NCBI GenBank assembly: GCA_948474755.1
Contig: CAOLHI010001653.1
Location: 248,001-312,000 of the forward strand
Direction: 5' to 3'
Source: Ctenosaura bakeri
Lineage: Eukaryota; Chordata; Lepidosauria; Squamata; Iguanidae
DNA: 64,000 bases
Shown here in pieces: positions 11,096 to 22,690 of the stretch. The first letter of the stretch is position 1. Every line of letters starts with the position of its first letter. The position numbers and the translations under genes were made by a program. The notes under the pieces were generated by a model. It was not told the origin of the DNA, did not search any database, and was given only the letters and a program-made list of their open reading frames with translations.

Positions 11096-11785
11096 ACTGA
11101 GAGATTAGAAATGTTACTTTTTCTTTTTTGGAACAACTTCCAGAAGCTCACATGGGCAGTAGCCAGAGCTGTAGTCCCCAAAAAGCAACTTTTCTATTTT
11201 CTGGCCTAGATTTCAGTACAGCTCCCCTTAGTCACCAACCGAGCAGAGAGTTCTTCCAGCAGCTACCTGAATGATGTTAAAAGCTTACAGTATATTGAAT
11301 GGCATCGTACAGAGCTCTCCAGAAGCAACTCGCTGGATGATGGAAGAGTCAGACAAAGCCATGGGCAAAAGAAAAAAAAAAGAATGATCATTCCAGGTAT
11401 ATTGAGAGAGGACAGCTGTTAGTGCCTTTGTTGGATTGGGGGGACCTGTTTGTTTTGGTTCCAACAGCCTCGGACAAACTTGGGCCATCTGTCTTGTTAA
11501 TGCCGCTGGAATAAGAATGATGTTGAGCCTAACAGTTCCCAGTTGGTTCCAAAAGCAGAGCTTTCTCCTTCTCCTTCTCCTTTTCCTTTGTTGCTGTAGC
11601 TACGGCAGTCTAAAGAAATCTCTGCCCTCCTCTTTACTTTCACAGTGATTTAGCTCCCACAGAATAAGAAATGGGAACAGCAGGTACTTCTCCTCCTTGC
11701 TAAGTACTGCTCTCGGAAGACTGCTGAGCTCTCTTCCTGGATTATCCGTATTCTAATCTTTGGGTTCTGTCTTTCATCACAAGTT

Positions 11786-12155
11786 ATAGATGGAAAGAAT
11801 ACCCAAAAACATTTGGAAAATGCCCAAAAAATGTAGGCGTAGGTCTTGTGTGCCGAATCCTGGGCTGATGAGAATTTTCATAGCTCAGGACTTCTTTGAC
11901 ACAAAAGTCACACATGGTTATTTTGTGCAAAAACAAAAAACCCTCAGCATTTTCTGTGCAGAAAATAATATTTCTTCCACAAAAAGTGCTGTTTTCTGTC
12001 AGTGTGTGAATTTTTCATAGAATAAGTCCCAAACTGCGAATAGTCTTAAAAACCGCATAGTTTCCGAAAATTTCCTCACAGCGAGATTGCTAAAACTGCT
12101 AAATTCCTCATTGCTTCCATCAAGAAGAAAATTAGCAAATAATTGCACCCCTGTC
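11786..12155 (+). repeat. unclassified dispersed repeat, family E copy 1
   Basis: Shares in order with 54640-54950: GGAAAGAATA, GATGAGAATTTTC, AGAATAAGTCCCAAACTG, and the terminal ATTGCTTCCATCAAGAAG with AATTGCACCCCTG. Rich in GCAAAA/TTTTGC words. No coding potential; class unknown. Confidence 0.55.
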
Positions 12156-12871
12156 ACAGGATGCTGTAGCCCTCCCTACTGCAACCACCAGTCTAAAAGC
12201 ATAAGTAAATTGGGTGGTGGAAGATCTGTTCTCGGATGCCCATCTTCTCTGTAAGAGTGAGTCACAGCCATTTGTTCGGGGTGGGGAGAAGACCATTCCT
12301 GTTGGGACTGTGGTACGAGAGATTAGAGATTGCTCCATTATCCTGAAGAACTCCCCCCATCCCCAAGCACATGGTGTTTATTCTATGGGGGAAAATGACC
12401 ATAAGGAGCAGCTGAGTCCAGAAGCAAGAGAAAACTAAGCAAATGAGCGGCAGTGAACTTTAGGTGCCACGTGCTTTGAGAAGCAAACCACAGTTTGTTC
12501 TGAAATTGTAGTTTAACTCAAGTCCTCTCCCATCAAATGTCCTTCAGATGTGCTGGATTACAACTCCATGCTGCCTGGGGATAATAATAATTGTAGTCTG
12601 ACACATCGGCAGTGCATCATATGTGATTTAAACAAGCCATAGTTCCTGCAGGCACATGAGATGTCACATGAAACTGTGATTACCTAGTTTAAAAATAAAC
12701 TCTTATCAAAGAGAAGAGAGAAACATGCACCTATCAAGTCTCACTGCAGTTTTATTCTTGTGGTTTCCTCTTATCAGAACTGGTCCTATGATTCTGGAAT
12801 ATAACCCAAACTGGAATCTAGCCCTACAGTGAACTATCTATGGTCCTAACTATTTGCTCCCTAATGGGGTG

Positions 12872-13000
12872 GAATCATGCAACCCTCCAGAGGTTCTTGG
12901 ACTCTAACACTCAGAAGTCCTAGACAGTGTGGCCAATGAAGAGGAAATCTGGGAGCTGCAATTCAACAAATTCTCAAAGGTCTCATGGTTCCCAGCCCTG
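12872..13000. mobile_element. palindromic hAT-like relic, family B copy 2
   Basis: GGAATCATGCAACCCTCCAG at the left is answered by TCATGGTTCCCAGCCC at the right, with CTGGGAGCTGCAATTCAACA inside. Same layout as 25129-25264. Confidence 0.5.
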
Positions 13001-13169
13001 CTTTAACTTAACTGGATAGGCCCAGAACATCTCTGGATTGGGTCCATGGAGTCTTATTGCCTGTATTCTTTGGCTCCTGCTTTTCACTCCCACCGGAGGG
13101 TTTTCTCTATTTGTGGCTGAGATCAGTAGGAACTGGCCTGCAATTTTGTAAAGTAGCTAAAGATTGATG

Positions 13170-13790
13170 GGTTCCGGAGGCACGAAGCACTATTCATATA
13201 GAACATCATTTAATTTCATGGCACTAAACTGGCATGCATAGATTCCCCACCCTCTTTACTTTTGTTCTGAAGAGGGCCATTTAAAAAAACAACACAACAA
13301 GCCCACTCAAGCATTGACATTTATGGGTTAATAAATAGCAGGCATATAATTTTGCATCCAGTTTGAATCCGCCATACCTATAATTATCAAAGAAATATGA
13401 GTACTATTTATAAGCAACCTGAGGCTCTTTCCCAAAGTGTGTTTGCTTTTGTTCCCAAAAAGGAAAGCAAACGCCGGAAGGCAAGAAGAACAAATAGAGT
13501 CCATGATAGGTAAATCATTTATACCTAAGAAATCATCAAGCAATCAAATAGACTAACATTCTAACTGTGATCTGCAAACATGACTTTCCTCCTTCCTCAC
13601 TTAAAAATCTAGGTCTTATTTGAAGGCATTTGCAAAGTTGAAGGGGAAAGCCATGTCCTTGCATTCCGGAGGCCTTAAAAACGGGCCTGCCATTTCTCAA
13701 TCCCTTTTGTAGCTCTTTAATTTATAAAACAAGTTTAATTTTTAATGTTCTGGGTTTCAAAATTGTCAAGGTTATTTTTAATTGTTCACT
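13170..13790. other. repeat-free AT-rich stretch, candidate conserved noncoding element
   Basis: From 13170 to 13780 there are no recognisable repeats. Many TAAT/ATTA cores occur (TTTAATTTCATGG, GGTTAATAAATAGC, CCTATAATTATCAAAG), as is common in long-range enhancers near developmental genes. Conservation cannot be tested here. Confidence 0.28.
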
Positions 13791-13959
13791 CAAGGCTTCT
13801 TCTGCTGGTTGCCTGGAACTCTTTGGGGAAAGGGTAAGATACAAAAAAATGTTCAGAAATTAGGAAAGTTACTTTTGTTTTTGTTTTTTGGAATGCAACT
13901 TCCAGAATTTAAGAATCATGGTCCAAAAATCTTAGTCTTTTTCTTAACCAAAAAAAAGG

Positions 13960-14150
13960 GAGAGTCAGTGTGTTATAGTAGTTTGAACATCAGACTCTGT
14001 GACTCTGGAGGGTACCAGGGTACAATCCCTGCTTGGCCATGGAAATACACTGGGTGACCTTGGGCAGGTCACAGCCTCCGACAAACAAATCTTGCCAAGA
14101 AAACCTTGTGATAGTGATCTGGATGCCATAAGGCATACAACAACAAGGAA
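13960..14150 (+). mobile_element. Sauria-type tRNA-derived SINE
   Basis: Head AGAGTCAGTGTGTTATAGTA with GACTCTGGAGGGTACCAGGG, then CTTGGCCATGGAAATACACT, GGGTGACCTTGGGCAGGTCA, CTTGCCAAGAAAACCTTGTG and tail CATAAGGCATACAACAACAA. A small internal deletion removes part of the body. Confidence 0.78.
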
Positions 14151-14159
14151 GTCCAAAAC

Positions 14160-17100
14160 TAAATAAATTATTCCAAGCTCTGGAACTGTGTTAGGCTAGA
14201 ATCCTGTGGCCAGTACACATATTTATAGATGGAATTGCCCAGGTACTCACTTCTGCAACACCCCATTTTCTGGGGTAAAAGAGCTGTCTGAGTACTACTC
14301 CTTCTCCTGGCCATTGACTTGCTATGGGGTGTTCTGGGCACATTCTGTCTGTTCTTGAGTGCCCACAAAAGAAGGAACAACCACTGGGGGAGATTTATGC
14401 TCTCCGAAGGGCTTCTTGAATCTCAGCCATAGACAGATAGAGAGACAGACAGACAGGCAAAGAGATAGACAAGTAAGTGCTTGGAAAAGTCACTTTTAGA
14501 TTCCCTGGCTAGGATTCCAAAGCAATGAGGGGTGGGGAGGGAAACAGGCAAACAGACAGATGGTGGCTAGAGTTCACTATTGCAGTTATGGGTATGTAAT
14601 GCAGAGTGACTCTTCCACAACTGATTTACATTCATAGTCCCTATGTATTCATGTGGCATTATTGCCATGATCGTAAAAGCCCCTCAGCAAGGAAGAATTG
14701 CAACAGGGATCCTGCTTCTGATTGTTGCACCAGAGATTGCTGGAGGCAGGGGGTGGAAACATCACTATGCTGTGCCCCAACTGATAGGAGAACAGACTTC
14801 TGTTGCTTACAGCTGCTGTTGCCCAATAAAGCACAATTGGGAGGTTTAGGCCGGGACAAGTTAAGTTTATGTAACTGATTTGGATCTCAGGCAACGGACA
14901 GATGGATGGATGGACGGCTGGGTAGATGGATGGATCACTTTCCTAGGGAACTTTTCAAATGTTCTTCAATGAGAAGATCACTAATGGCAGATGAGCTCCC
15001 CTGGAAAGATCCTGAACCCACCTGCTACTAGTTTTTGTCTGTGATGTGCAGCCTTGTGGAAGATTTATGTTGTGTTTGACAAAAGGGGTTGTATCCAGAG
15101 TTGCTAGATTCAAAGCCAGATAACTTTAATAAATCTCTGTATCTCCTGATAGTGCATTCACATCTTCTCCTGCCCATTCTATTCCTGATCCTGACATGCT
15201 GTCCTGCATGTCTCCCTTACCAGTTTCAGTAAACAGCAGAGTGGCTGAGATGAGAGGGACAGGAAAGAAATGGCTGGGATAAGCTATCTGATCCCCTGCT
15301 ACCCTGGGAGGTTTTGCAGATATGTTGACCTTGGAAAGTTACCTTAAAGAAGAATGATGACAAGCTGAAGCCCTCCATACCTGAGAAATGGTAGGATGGA
15401 GCTCTTGTCTTGCAGCATCATTCTACTACCCTTCCATTGTGGATGGCTTTGGTACATATTCATTCTTAAATGTAACTTTCAAGGCCTTGCTGATGAGCAA
15501 GAGCGATGAGGATCTAAAGAATCATCTCACCACAGCTAAGTTACTGATGGCTCCAGTGTGTCATTAAATTCATTCTTCCTATACATCACTTCCTAAGCAA
15601 TGTAAGAACTGGACTGTTCCTCAGCTTTCAAGCAGGTAACCCAGATTGCAACATGATGGCACTACCATCCTTTTCTGACTAATGACAGGGCCGGTCCTGC
15701 AACCACTTTACTCCAGAAGATACTCTCAGCAGCAGTGAAGCCTCGTAGGTCTGGAAAGCAAATACTTATTCCTTTGATGAATTTACTTCCTGCCTTTCTC
15801 CTTCCGCAGGGCATGAGGCATCCATGGACATGTGGAAAGTGAAACCTTTGATAAAACTCCAGAATACCTTCATTCTGCTCTCTCTCTCTGCCCCCAAAGC
15901 TACACCTCCACTATTCCCATGAAGAGGTTTCTCCTAATGTTCACCCCAAATCTGCCTTCCTGTAACTGGACCCCATCAGATCTAGGCCTGCCCTCTGGAA
16001 CAGAAAAGGACAAAATCTTTGTCCTCTTCACTGGGACACTCCTTTGGTCTTTCTTCAGAGGCAGAAAGAAAGCACGGCAGTGCAAAAAGAAATATGCTCT
16101 GAAAGCAACAGGTTTTTAAAAATGAACCACTCCACTGAGTCTATTTCTTCGTGAACACTCCTGCTCTGTTTGTCTTTTTAAAAATCACTGTTGTTTTAAT
16201 CTCACTATAAATACATTGCCATATGTTAATTGCGACAGTGGTTGTGATAATTATGCTAACTGCCGTTTTGCAGATCTCTCTGCATGCAGCTCTTCAGGGA
16301 AGAGCCCCTTCCTCCTGACCTTTTCGCTCAACCTTTTCCACTATTCCAGCACGAAGAGGATTGCCAGATTGTTCCAGGGCTGTCTTTGCAGTCCAGATAT
16401 TGTTTTATTCTCCAGTTCTCCCTATTAATAATTAATTGCTCATAAAGAAGAAACACTGACCTATGAAAGAAAGGAGCAAGATATTGGCCGGAATCTTCTC
16501 CGCAGTTTACACTGAGAGTTAAGGAAGCCTAAGGACTTTTCAGGGTTGTGCAAGGAGTTATCCAGTACCACTTTGTGCAATGGCTTCTTGCCAGCTGCAT
16601 GGCAGCAGCCAGCCGGTCCTGAGAGCTTCCTCCCATGGCCATTCAGGGGCTGGGAAAGGTCTGAGCTGCACTTTGGCACTGCCTGGCTGGCACTGCACTG
16701 CCAGGGAAAAGGAGCAGCCTTTGATGCCCCCCGCCAAGTTCTCCAGCAGTTTCTTTTCCTTCTGCCAGATGGCACCAGCACAAAGTTCTGCCCTCAATAA
16801 TTAGCTGTGAGGATGTGCTTCAGGACTGCCTGACCTCTGTTGCACAGCCAAGGAGAAGAAGCTGTATTCATTGCTCTGAAGATCTCCACTCCACTCCATC
16901 AGCATCAAATGAAATCTTTGGCACTGAGATCAAACCCCATTTATTGTTGTTTTCATTAGAAAAATTAAAAGATAGTGGAGGGAAGCCACCAACAAGAAAA
17001 AAGCACCCTGTTCTGGCACTTCATACTTTGATATTTCTTTGACTGAACTTCTATTATAGCTGAAACATCCTGGAGTATTTCACAGTTTCACTCCGTTGTG

Positions 17101-17378
17101 TTTGGTACAATGACTCAAGCCGGCAGGGGGTTGGAAAGAGGGGGAAAGGTAACTTGATGACTTAGTGAAGAGATGGGAACTGGCAGTCCATGTTCAACAG
17201 ATGGCTTAGGAGAGATCCTCAAGAAGAAGTCACCCAGCTCTTGGTGTCATCATTTCCCCTTTCTGTAAAATGAGGCCATTCTATCCCAAAGATTTCCCAA
17301 GTCTCAATGCTTGTTGCTTCTACAGCAGAAAACACATGTTGCTTCAGAACCACTTGAAGTACAACCTCTAAGGTCCTT
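14160..17378. other. intergenic, no gene seen
   Basis: Short tetranucleotide tracts (AGAC/GATA at about 14430-14460; GATG at about 14900-14937). A somewhat GC-richer stretch lies at about 16570-16800. No coding exon is identifiable. Confidence 0.4.
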
Positions 17379-17560
17379 CCACCCTATACAATTATAGCCC
17401 TATGGTTGCACTTTAATTGATATGGTTCCCTCAGTGTGGGATCCTGGGATTTGTAGTTTAAGCAAGGGCATTTGGAATTCTTGGCTAGAGAGTTCTGGTG
17501 CCTCCCCAAACTACAATCCCCAGTATTCCACAGGATGCGGCCACACTGAGGAAAGCAAAA
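17379..17560. mobile_element. palindromic DNA element, diverged family A-like copy
   Basis: GGGATCCTGGGATTTGTAGT on the left arm is partly complementary to AACTACAATCCCCAGTATTC on the right arm. The outer CAGTGTGGGATCC / GCGGCCACACTGAGG ends give it a palindromic shape like family A. Confidence 0.5.
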
Positions 17561-18119
17561 TGGGGGAAGGGGCTGGTGTTCAATGGGAGAAGATCTATAT
17601 TGCATGCAGAAAATTCAAGGTTCAGTCTTGAGATGTGTGGCTAAAAAATGACTGCTAATGCAGAAAGGAATCTCTGTGTTTCTGATGCTAAAGGGTGACT
17701 TCTAGACAGAAAAGACAATACTGGGCAAGATACATAAATAGTCTGAGATGAAACAAAACATCTTTTTTTTACATACAAGGGAATGCCAGGCTGTCCTCAC
17801 TTATCTATCTTGCTTATCTTCAATCCTCACCTACAAGACAGAATTATTTAATGGCCCATCACTTTTCTCAGGATACCCTGGAAACTGTACTTCCAGGCAG
17901 TGGACTACAGCTTTCCCTCCAGCAGAGTACTGTTAAGTCCTTCTGTGATCCACAAGGCCCACAGTAAGGAGTCACAATAGTTAAAGTGGTATCAGATTGA
18001 TATAGCCGTGCAGTGCAGACAGCTATTTCAGGTTCACTTAAGCTTAGGTGCTACTCTGTATGTGTTTGTTTTATCTTACTTTATTTTTAGATGATCATTT
18101 TAAAAAGCAATGTTTGAGC

Positions 18120-18980
18120 CGTCAGTCAAAGTGGAGTTAAAGCTTAGTTCATTTCCAAACGCGGACGGAAGCACCACAACAAGCCAGCGGAGTGCTTAAC
18201 AGCCTGGATTATACTGTGCAAGGGATTCACTGAATCAAATGCAGCGATGACACAGGAGGCAATAAGAAAAGATTTTGTGTTGACGGCTCTCTCCAGAGAA
18301 ATGTCTGCAAATCTCTCCACGCCATTCAGGGCTTGGGGCGATTGCAACACCGCCTGAATCTTTCCCATAAACCCACAGACAGGAACGACACCGATTTTGA
18401 GCCATTACCCTCAAAAGATGTCACAAGGAAAGCCCCATCGTGTCTCTCTGAATGCCGGATGAGAGCAGCTGTGCCAACAACTCCTTATCCGCAGGTGGCG
18501 GATGGGCCCGGACGGCGAAATCAGCCCCCAGAAGGGGAAATAACAGAGTGCGGGCCGCCATAATAATTAACACTAATGATCTTGGGGAAGGCACCACATA
18601 TATAAAACATGAGGGTAGCGTTCAGCGCTGCCGTTCCTCTGCTCTCAAAGCGGTGGGGATGGTTTATGCTCGGCCTGGCAAGGAGCACCACGAAGCTGCG
18701 ACATCTAGGAGGCACATAAGAGATGCATCATCCGATCAATAGTTTGTGAAATGCATTTCGGTCCCCGAGGACTTTGGTTACACTGATAAAGAACCAGGCA
18801 GGTTGGAGCGGTTGGGCCCTCCTCGCGCCTGGCACCGTCTGTGTGGGATGGCTCTCCTGGGAGCCCAGAGAAAAGAAGAAGAGGCAACAGATTGGTGCTG
18901 AAAGGAGTGTCTGCCATCTTCCCCAGAGCAGAGAATTATCCCTTCTCCAAGGGGAATGGCTCAGAGAGGCTGCGGAGACC
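18120..18980. promoter_or_regulatory. candidate conserved enhancer block upstream of the CARD11 promoter
   Basis: About 860 bp free of repeats, unusually dense in CG dinucleotides for non-island DNA, lying 0.5-1.3 kb upstream of the CpG block. It contains TAATAATTAACACTAATGA at about 18560-18580 and a TATA-like TATATAAAAC at 18599-18608. Both strands have short open frames but none with protein-like features. It may be an enhancer or alternative promoter; this is inference from base composition and location. Confidence 0.35.
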
Positions 18981-18982
18981 AG

Positions 18983-19240
18983 GCCCAGTTCCGCACTAGA
19001 CAGTTATAGTGCTATGATTCCACTTTCAACATCCTGTGGAATCCTGAGGTTTGCAGTTTAGGGAAGGGCATAGCGCTATAACAGTCTGGTGCGGACATGC
19101 CCAATTTCCGCATTAGAGTGTTATAGCGCAATGATTCCACTTTCAACATCCGGCCCCTCCCGAAACTGCAAACCCCAGGATTCCAGAGGATGTTGACAGT
19201 GGAATCATCGCGCTATAACAGGCTAGTGCGGAAATGGCCC
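18983..19240. mobile_element. two adjacent palindromic family A copies
   Basis: The first copy (18983-19101) runs from TTCCGCACTAGACAGTTATA to GCGCTATAACAGTCTGGTGC. The second (about 19098-19240) runs from TTCCGCATTAGAGTGTTATA to GCGCTATAACAGGCTAGTGC. They are two tandem insertions, or one copied by duplication, directly upstream of the CpG block. Confidence 0.7.
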
Positions 19241-19429
19241 TGATCTTAGTTTCAGTTAGGATACAGCCATTGAATCATGTGCTGACTCTCCATTTAGCAA
19301 TTGACTGAACGGGCCTCCTCTACCGAGCACTTGCAACGGGATCCCAGCCTACACATCTCTCGCTTTACGGAGCCTTGAACCGCCTGGTTTCCTGTATGGT
19401 TTCTTTTTCTTTTCCTCTTCCTTTTCCTC

Positions 19430-19870
19430 GCCCCCCCCGCCCTCAGTCTGCAATGTCTCCCCGGCGCACCTCGGGCACCCTCCTCCTCCTCCTCCGCGCA
19501 GAGCCTCGCCTGCCTTCCGGAGAGAGCCGGAGCCGCCTCTCCTCGGATCCCCAGCCAGCCAGAGCCGGCGCCTAGGGGATGCCCTTCCGCATCGTCCTCG
19601 GGGCGGAGACCTCGCCCGCGGACAACGCTTGAGGAGCGCCGGAGCGCCGAGGTAAGAGAGGCACCGGGCTCCCGTTCGCTTCCATGCTCTCCAACCTGCG
19701 TCCTCTTCTCTCGAAATCTGCGGGACTTTCTTCCTCTTTAGAGCCTTCGGGGCCCGCCTGTAGGGCTGCTGCCTTGCTTACTCGCGAGTAAAACCGGCGG
19801 GGCCATTTACCGGAGCGGCTGCACAACCTCTCCTCCCTCCGTCTTTTCAGCTCGCCGGTGGCTACCTCTT
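19430..19870 (+). promoter_or_regulatory. CARD11: CpG-rich promoter block, presumed CARD11 promoter
   Basis: This is the only clearly CpG-island-like stretch in the window, with dense CG dinucleotides between about 19440 and 19860 in otherwise AT-rich DNA. Just upstream is a pyrimidine tract (about 19395-19435) with ETS-like TTCC cores and no convincing TATA box. It sits 27 kb upstream of the first coding exon and on the correct side for a + strand gene. CARD11 in other vertebrates has untranslated 5' exons, so this is the natural promoter candidate. The assignment is by position and base composition only; another transcript could start here. Confidence 0.6.
19450..19651 (+). other. CARD11: candidate untranslated first exon of CARD11
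   Basis: The segment ends in a strong splice donor, GAG|GTAAGAG, with the exon end at 19651. It lies in the CpG-rich block and has no long reading frame on the + strand that matches CARD11, so it would be 5' UTR. The start is not defined by any motif; 19450 is nominal. If it is exon 1, the first intron runs 19652-46668 unless further untranslated exons exist inside it, which I could not recognise. Confidence 0.45.
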
Positions 19871-20254
19871 CGATGCGCTTTGCTATCCATCTTTGCAAAA
19901 AAGGATTGGGGCCAAATGCCTGTAAACTAGATTCCCCACCCGTTTTTTTGGACTTCGATCCAAAGTTTAACCCTGAAATCTCACCGCCCACCCCACCATC
20001 ACCATTCCCTCCAGGCTTCCTAAAATCTCCTTTTATTCCTGAGATGATCTCCAGGACCTGCATCCAGTTTTTAGACGCGTGTCCAGGAAAACTGCTTCCA
20101 CATCAGAGTGGGCAGCCGGGTTGGATAGCTCCCTCCACTCCGAAAAAAAAATTATATATAAAAGAAAGAAAAGTTTCCAGAAGTCTGCTTCTGGGGTTGA
20201 AAAATTGCTAGGCTAAACCGTCCTGGAAGGAGCTGTTTGCAAACTCCTTTTTCT

Positions 20255-20462
20255 TCTTACTTGCCTTCCAGTCCACTCAGATTCATGGCTAAAACTCTTG
20301 GCAAGATTTCTTCCAAGGAGGCTTGTGGTCACCTTCCTCTGAGGCTGAGAGAGTATGACTTGCCCATGGTCACCCAATGGGTTTCCATGGCTGAGTGGGG
20401 ATTTTATCCCTGGCCTCCCAAAGTCCTGGTCTGACACTCAAATCACACCACTGTGGTTGCTC
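20255..20462 (-). mobile_element. Sauria-type tRNA-derived SINE
   Basis: Reverse orientation: CTTGGCAAGATTTCTTCCAA, CCTCTGAGGCTGAGAGAGTA, GGTCACCCAATGGGTTTCCA, TGGCTGAGTGGGGATTTTAT, then a head with CCCAAAGTCCTGGTCTGAC and AAATCACACCACTGTGGTTG. It lies early in the presumed first intron. Confidence 0.78.
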
Positions 20463-20508
20463 CCTCTTTTTTAACTAGAAAAAAATTACTGCTTGGTCTT
20501 AGCTGATT

Positions 20509-20595
20509 CTTTTTGTGAGCTGCCTTGGGTCCCACTCTGGGAGAAAGCTGGCATATAAATGCAACAAGTAAATAAATAATAATAATAAAAATTAA
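20509..20595 (+). mobile_element. LINE/SINE 3' end of the L2 type
   Basis: GAGCTGCCTTGGGTCCCACT, CTGGGAGAAAGCTGGCATAT then AAATGCAACAAGTAAATAAA: the terminal consensus and A/T-rich tail typical of L2-type retroposon ends. A similar end is at 26317-26382. Confidence 0.5.
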
Positions 20596-20967
20596 GTTGG
20601 CAGAAGGAAGCGGCACCAGCCAATGCATATGCGATCTTCACAGTCACAAAAACATGTGCTGCCTCTTCCCCCCACCAACCCAAGGTCCTTCGGGAAAGGA
20701 TATGCGACACAGCTTCTGCTCTATAAATACTCTTTTTTATATTATGTTACTCATTCACAATCTTTCTTCTACTTCATTTCTCTCTTCTAGCCTCCCACAC
20801 AGTCTTGTTTCCTTCCCGCCGGTACTGCCACCATTTACCGTGCAGTAATAATTCCATCTGCCCTCACCGCTGCAACTTCCTCCCCATCTATAATTGTGTT
20901 TGAGCTCTGTTCCTTGCACTGGGGTCGAAGATAGGCGGTGTGTTTGTTTTTAGGTGCATTCTGCTGC

Positions 20968-21055
20968 CACTGCTGTTGTGCTTAATTGCCGTCAAGTCAA
21001 CTCTGACCTGTGGCAACCCTACAAATGAGGGACTTCCAAGTTGCCCTGCTACCAA
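20968..21055 (-). mobile_element. Bov-B/SINE 3' tail fragment, reverse
   Basis: TAATTGCCGTCAAGTCAACT, TGACCTGTGGCAACCC and GAGGGACTTCCAAGTTGCCC are the reverse of the Bov-B-type 3' end. Only the tail is present. Confidence 0.5.
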
Positions 21056-21080
21056 CCTGCTAATACCTTCTTTCCCTTTA

Positions 21081-21167
21081 GCCATTTCTACACTAGACTG
21101 TTATAGCACTATGATTCCACTTTCAACATCCTATGGAATCCTGGGGTTTGCAATTTCCGGAGGGGCC
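21081..21167. mobile_element. palindromic family A, left half only
   Basis: GCCATTTCTACACTAGACTG, TTATAGCACTATGATTCCAC and CATCCTATGGAATCCTGGGG, ending at GGAGGGGCC where a CR1 LINE end begins. The right arm is missing. Confidence 0.65.
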
Positions 21168-21169
21168 GG

Positions 21170-21360
21170 CTGGTCAGAGCTGTCTGACAGTGGAAGATGC
21201 TGCCTCCATGGAGTGTGGTGGAGTCTCCTTCTTTGGAGGTTTTTAAGCAGAGGCTGGATGGCCATCTGTTGGGAGTGCTTTAATGGGTGTGTTCCTGAAT
21301 GGCAGAAGGGGATTGGACTGGTGGGCCCCGGGGGTCTCTTCCTACTCTATGATTCTAGAG
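21170..21360 (+). mobile_element. CR1 LINE 3' end
   Basis: GTGGTGGAGTCTCCTTCTTT, GGAGGTTTTTAAGCAGAGGC, TGGATGGCCATCTGTTGGGA and TCTTCCTACTCTATGATTCT form the conserved CR1 3' untranslated end, finishing in its characteristic ATTCT-type terminus. 5'-truncated, as is usual for CR1. Confidence 0.85.
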
Positions 21361-22389
21361 GTTGAAGAAAACTGCGTTCACCAGTCCTGCAGGGTCTCTG
21401 TTTGGAAGCCCACCTGGAACCAGAGGGTGCTTTCAGACATTGATTCCAGTGTCTTCCTTCCTCCTTTCCACCTCTGGCTTTTTTTGATGTACAAGATTCC
21501 TCAAGGCCCCTTGTCTGACTTTCCCCTGTGTCAAAGCCCTTAATGAAGCCTTCCATCAGGATAACTGATGGACAAGAGAGCACGGTATCCTCCAACCGTG
21601 TAAACAAGTTGTACAGCTCCCAGCCTCCCCCTGTTTCATTACTTACCAGGCCATTACGCATTGACCTCTGTTGGGCTTCGCTAGAGTTTGTGCATTTTCT
21701 CCACTGCTTTTTCTTTCCCCTTTCCTTTAAAGCTGGGTAGTTTATTTTCAGGTCTGGCTGATGGGATGCTTGCAGGTGTATGCCTACAGTGAATTGCCTC
21801 TTTGAATGGCCTCTCCCTTCAAGACCGCAATTTCTTCCCCTCCTCTCTAGTTTGGGTCAATAGTTTTAATGGGGGTGAACATTTTTGGGAGGCTGGCCTT
21901 TCTGTTTTCAATTTGTTTTTAGGCTTTTGGAGTTATAATGGGTTGCCCTCAGGGGTGCGTAATTGGTACCTGTGGCACAAAGCCAATGAGTTGTAAAAAG
22001 CCCTTTCCCTCTGCTTCAGATGGCTTTTTCCCTCTGCTTTTGCATTGCAGGGTGAGAAAACCAGGACAGAGTTTTTAGAATATCCATTGCCCTAACCTGC
22101 CCCCTTTCTTAAAAGGACTTATAACCACATTTTATCCAGCTCTGCAGGGAAAGCAATCATTCCTGTTGGACCAACTGATTGTTTAAAAGAGTTGGAAGTT
22201 TCTGGACCTTGTGATATTCTTTTTTTATGGCTAGGATGGTAAAAATAAGTTGTAGGGACAACTAGGGGATTCAGTCGCAGCCAAAACCAGTGAAAGAGCA
22301 GACTTTTGAACCAGTTTTGGAAAAGAATGCACATGGAGGGGAAGGAGACACAAAACAGCCACAAAAGCACCATGAACAACCTTCCAGTT

Positions 22390-22690
22390 GTCCCAGTTTG
22401 GCAGGAAGAGTCCTGGTTATTTTTCTGTCATCCCACTTTTTTAGCTGCTTTTAAAATAACTGAGTTTCTTTCTTCTTCTCCCACCTTCTGCCTTCATCCT
22501 CAGCTTACTTCAGTTGCTGGAAAGTCAGTTCAAAAAGTGCAAAAAGTAGTTTGCACTCAACTCAGCATGTAGTGGGGGGAGGAAAGCCAGGTGAAGGCAG
22601 AACCTTGCCCTTCCCTATAGCTTCAAGGAAAAGCAAAACCACTCAGCCTTTCCCAGCTTGTATGTTTTTCCTCATTTATAGCTTTTGCCA
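22390..22690 (+). repeat. dispersed repeat, family D copy 2 (half element)
   Basis: TCCCAGTTTGGCAGGAAGAG, GTCATCCCACTTTTTTAGCT, GCTTTTAAAATAACTGAGTT and TAGTTTGCACTCAACTCAGC, in the same order as 1296-1590 and the left half of 63086-63645. Confidence 0.65.

Noticed and set aside
19572..20063. 163-codon open frame on the minus strand across the CpG block
   Set aside because: Open frames are expected in GC-rich DNA; the residue composition is low-complexity (Arg/Gly/Ser-rich) and there is no recognisable domain.
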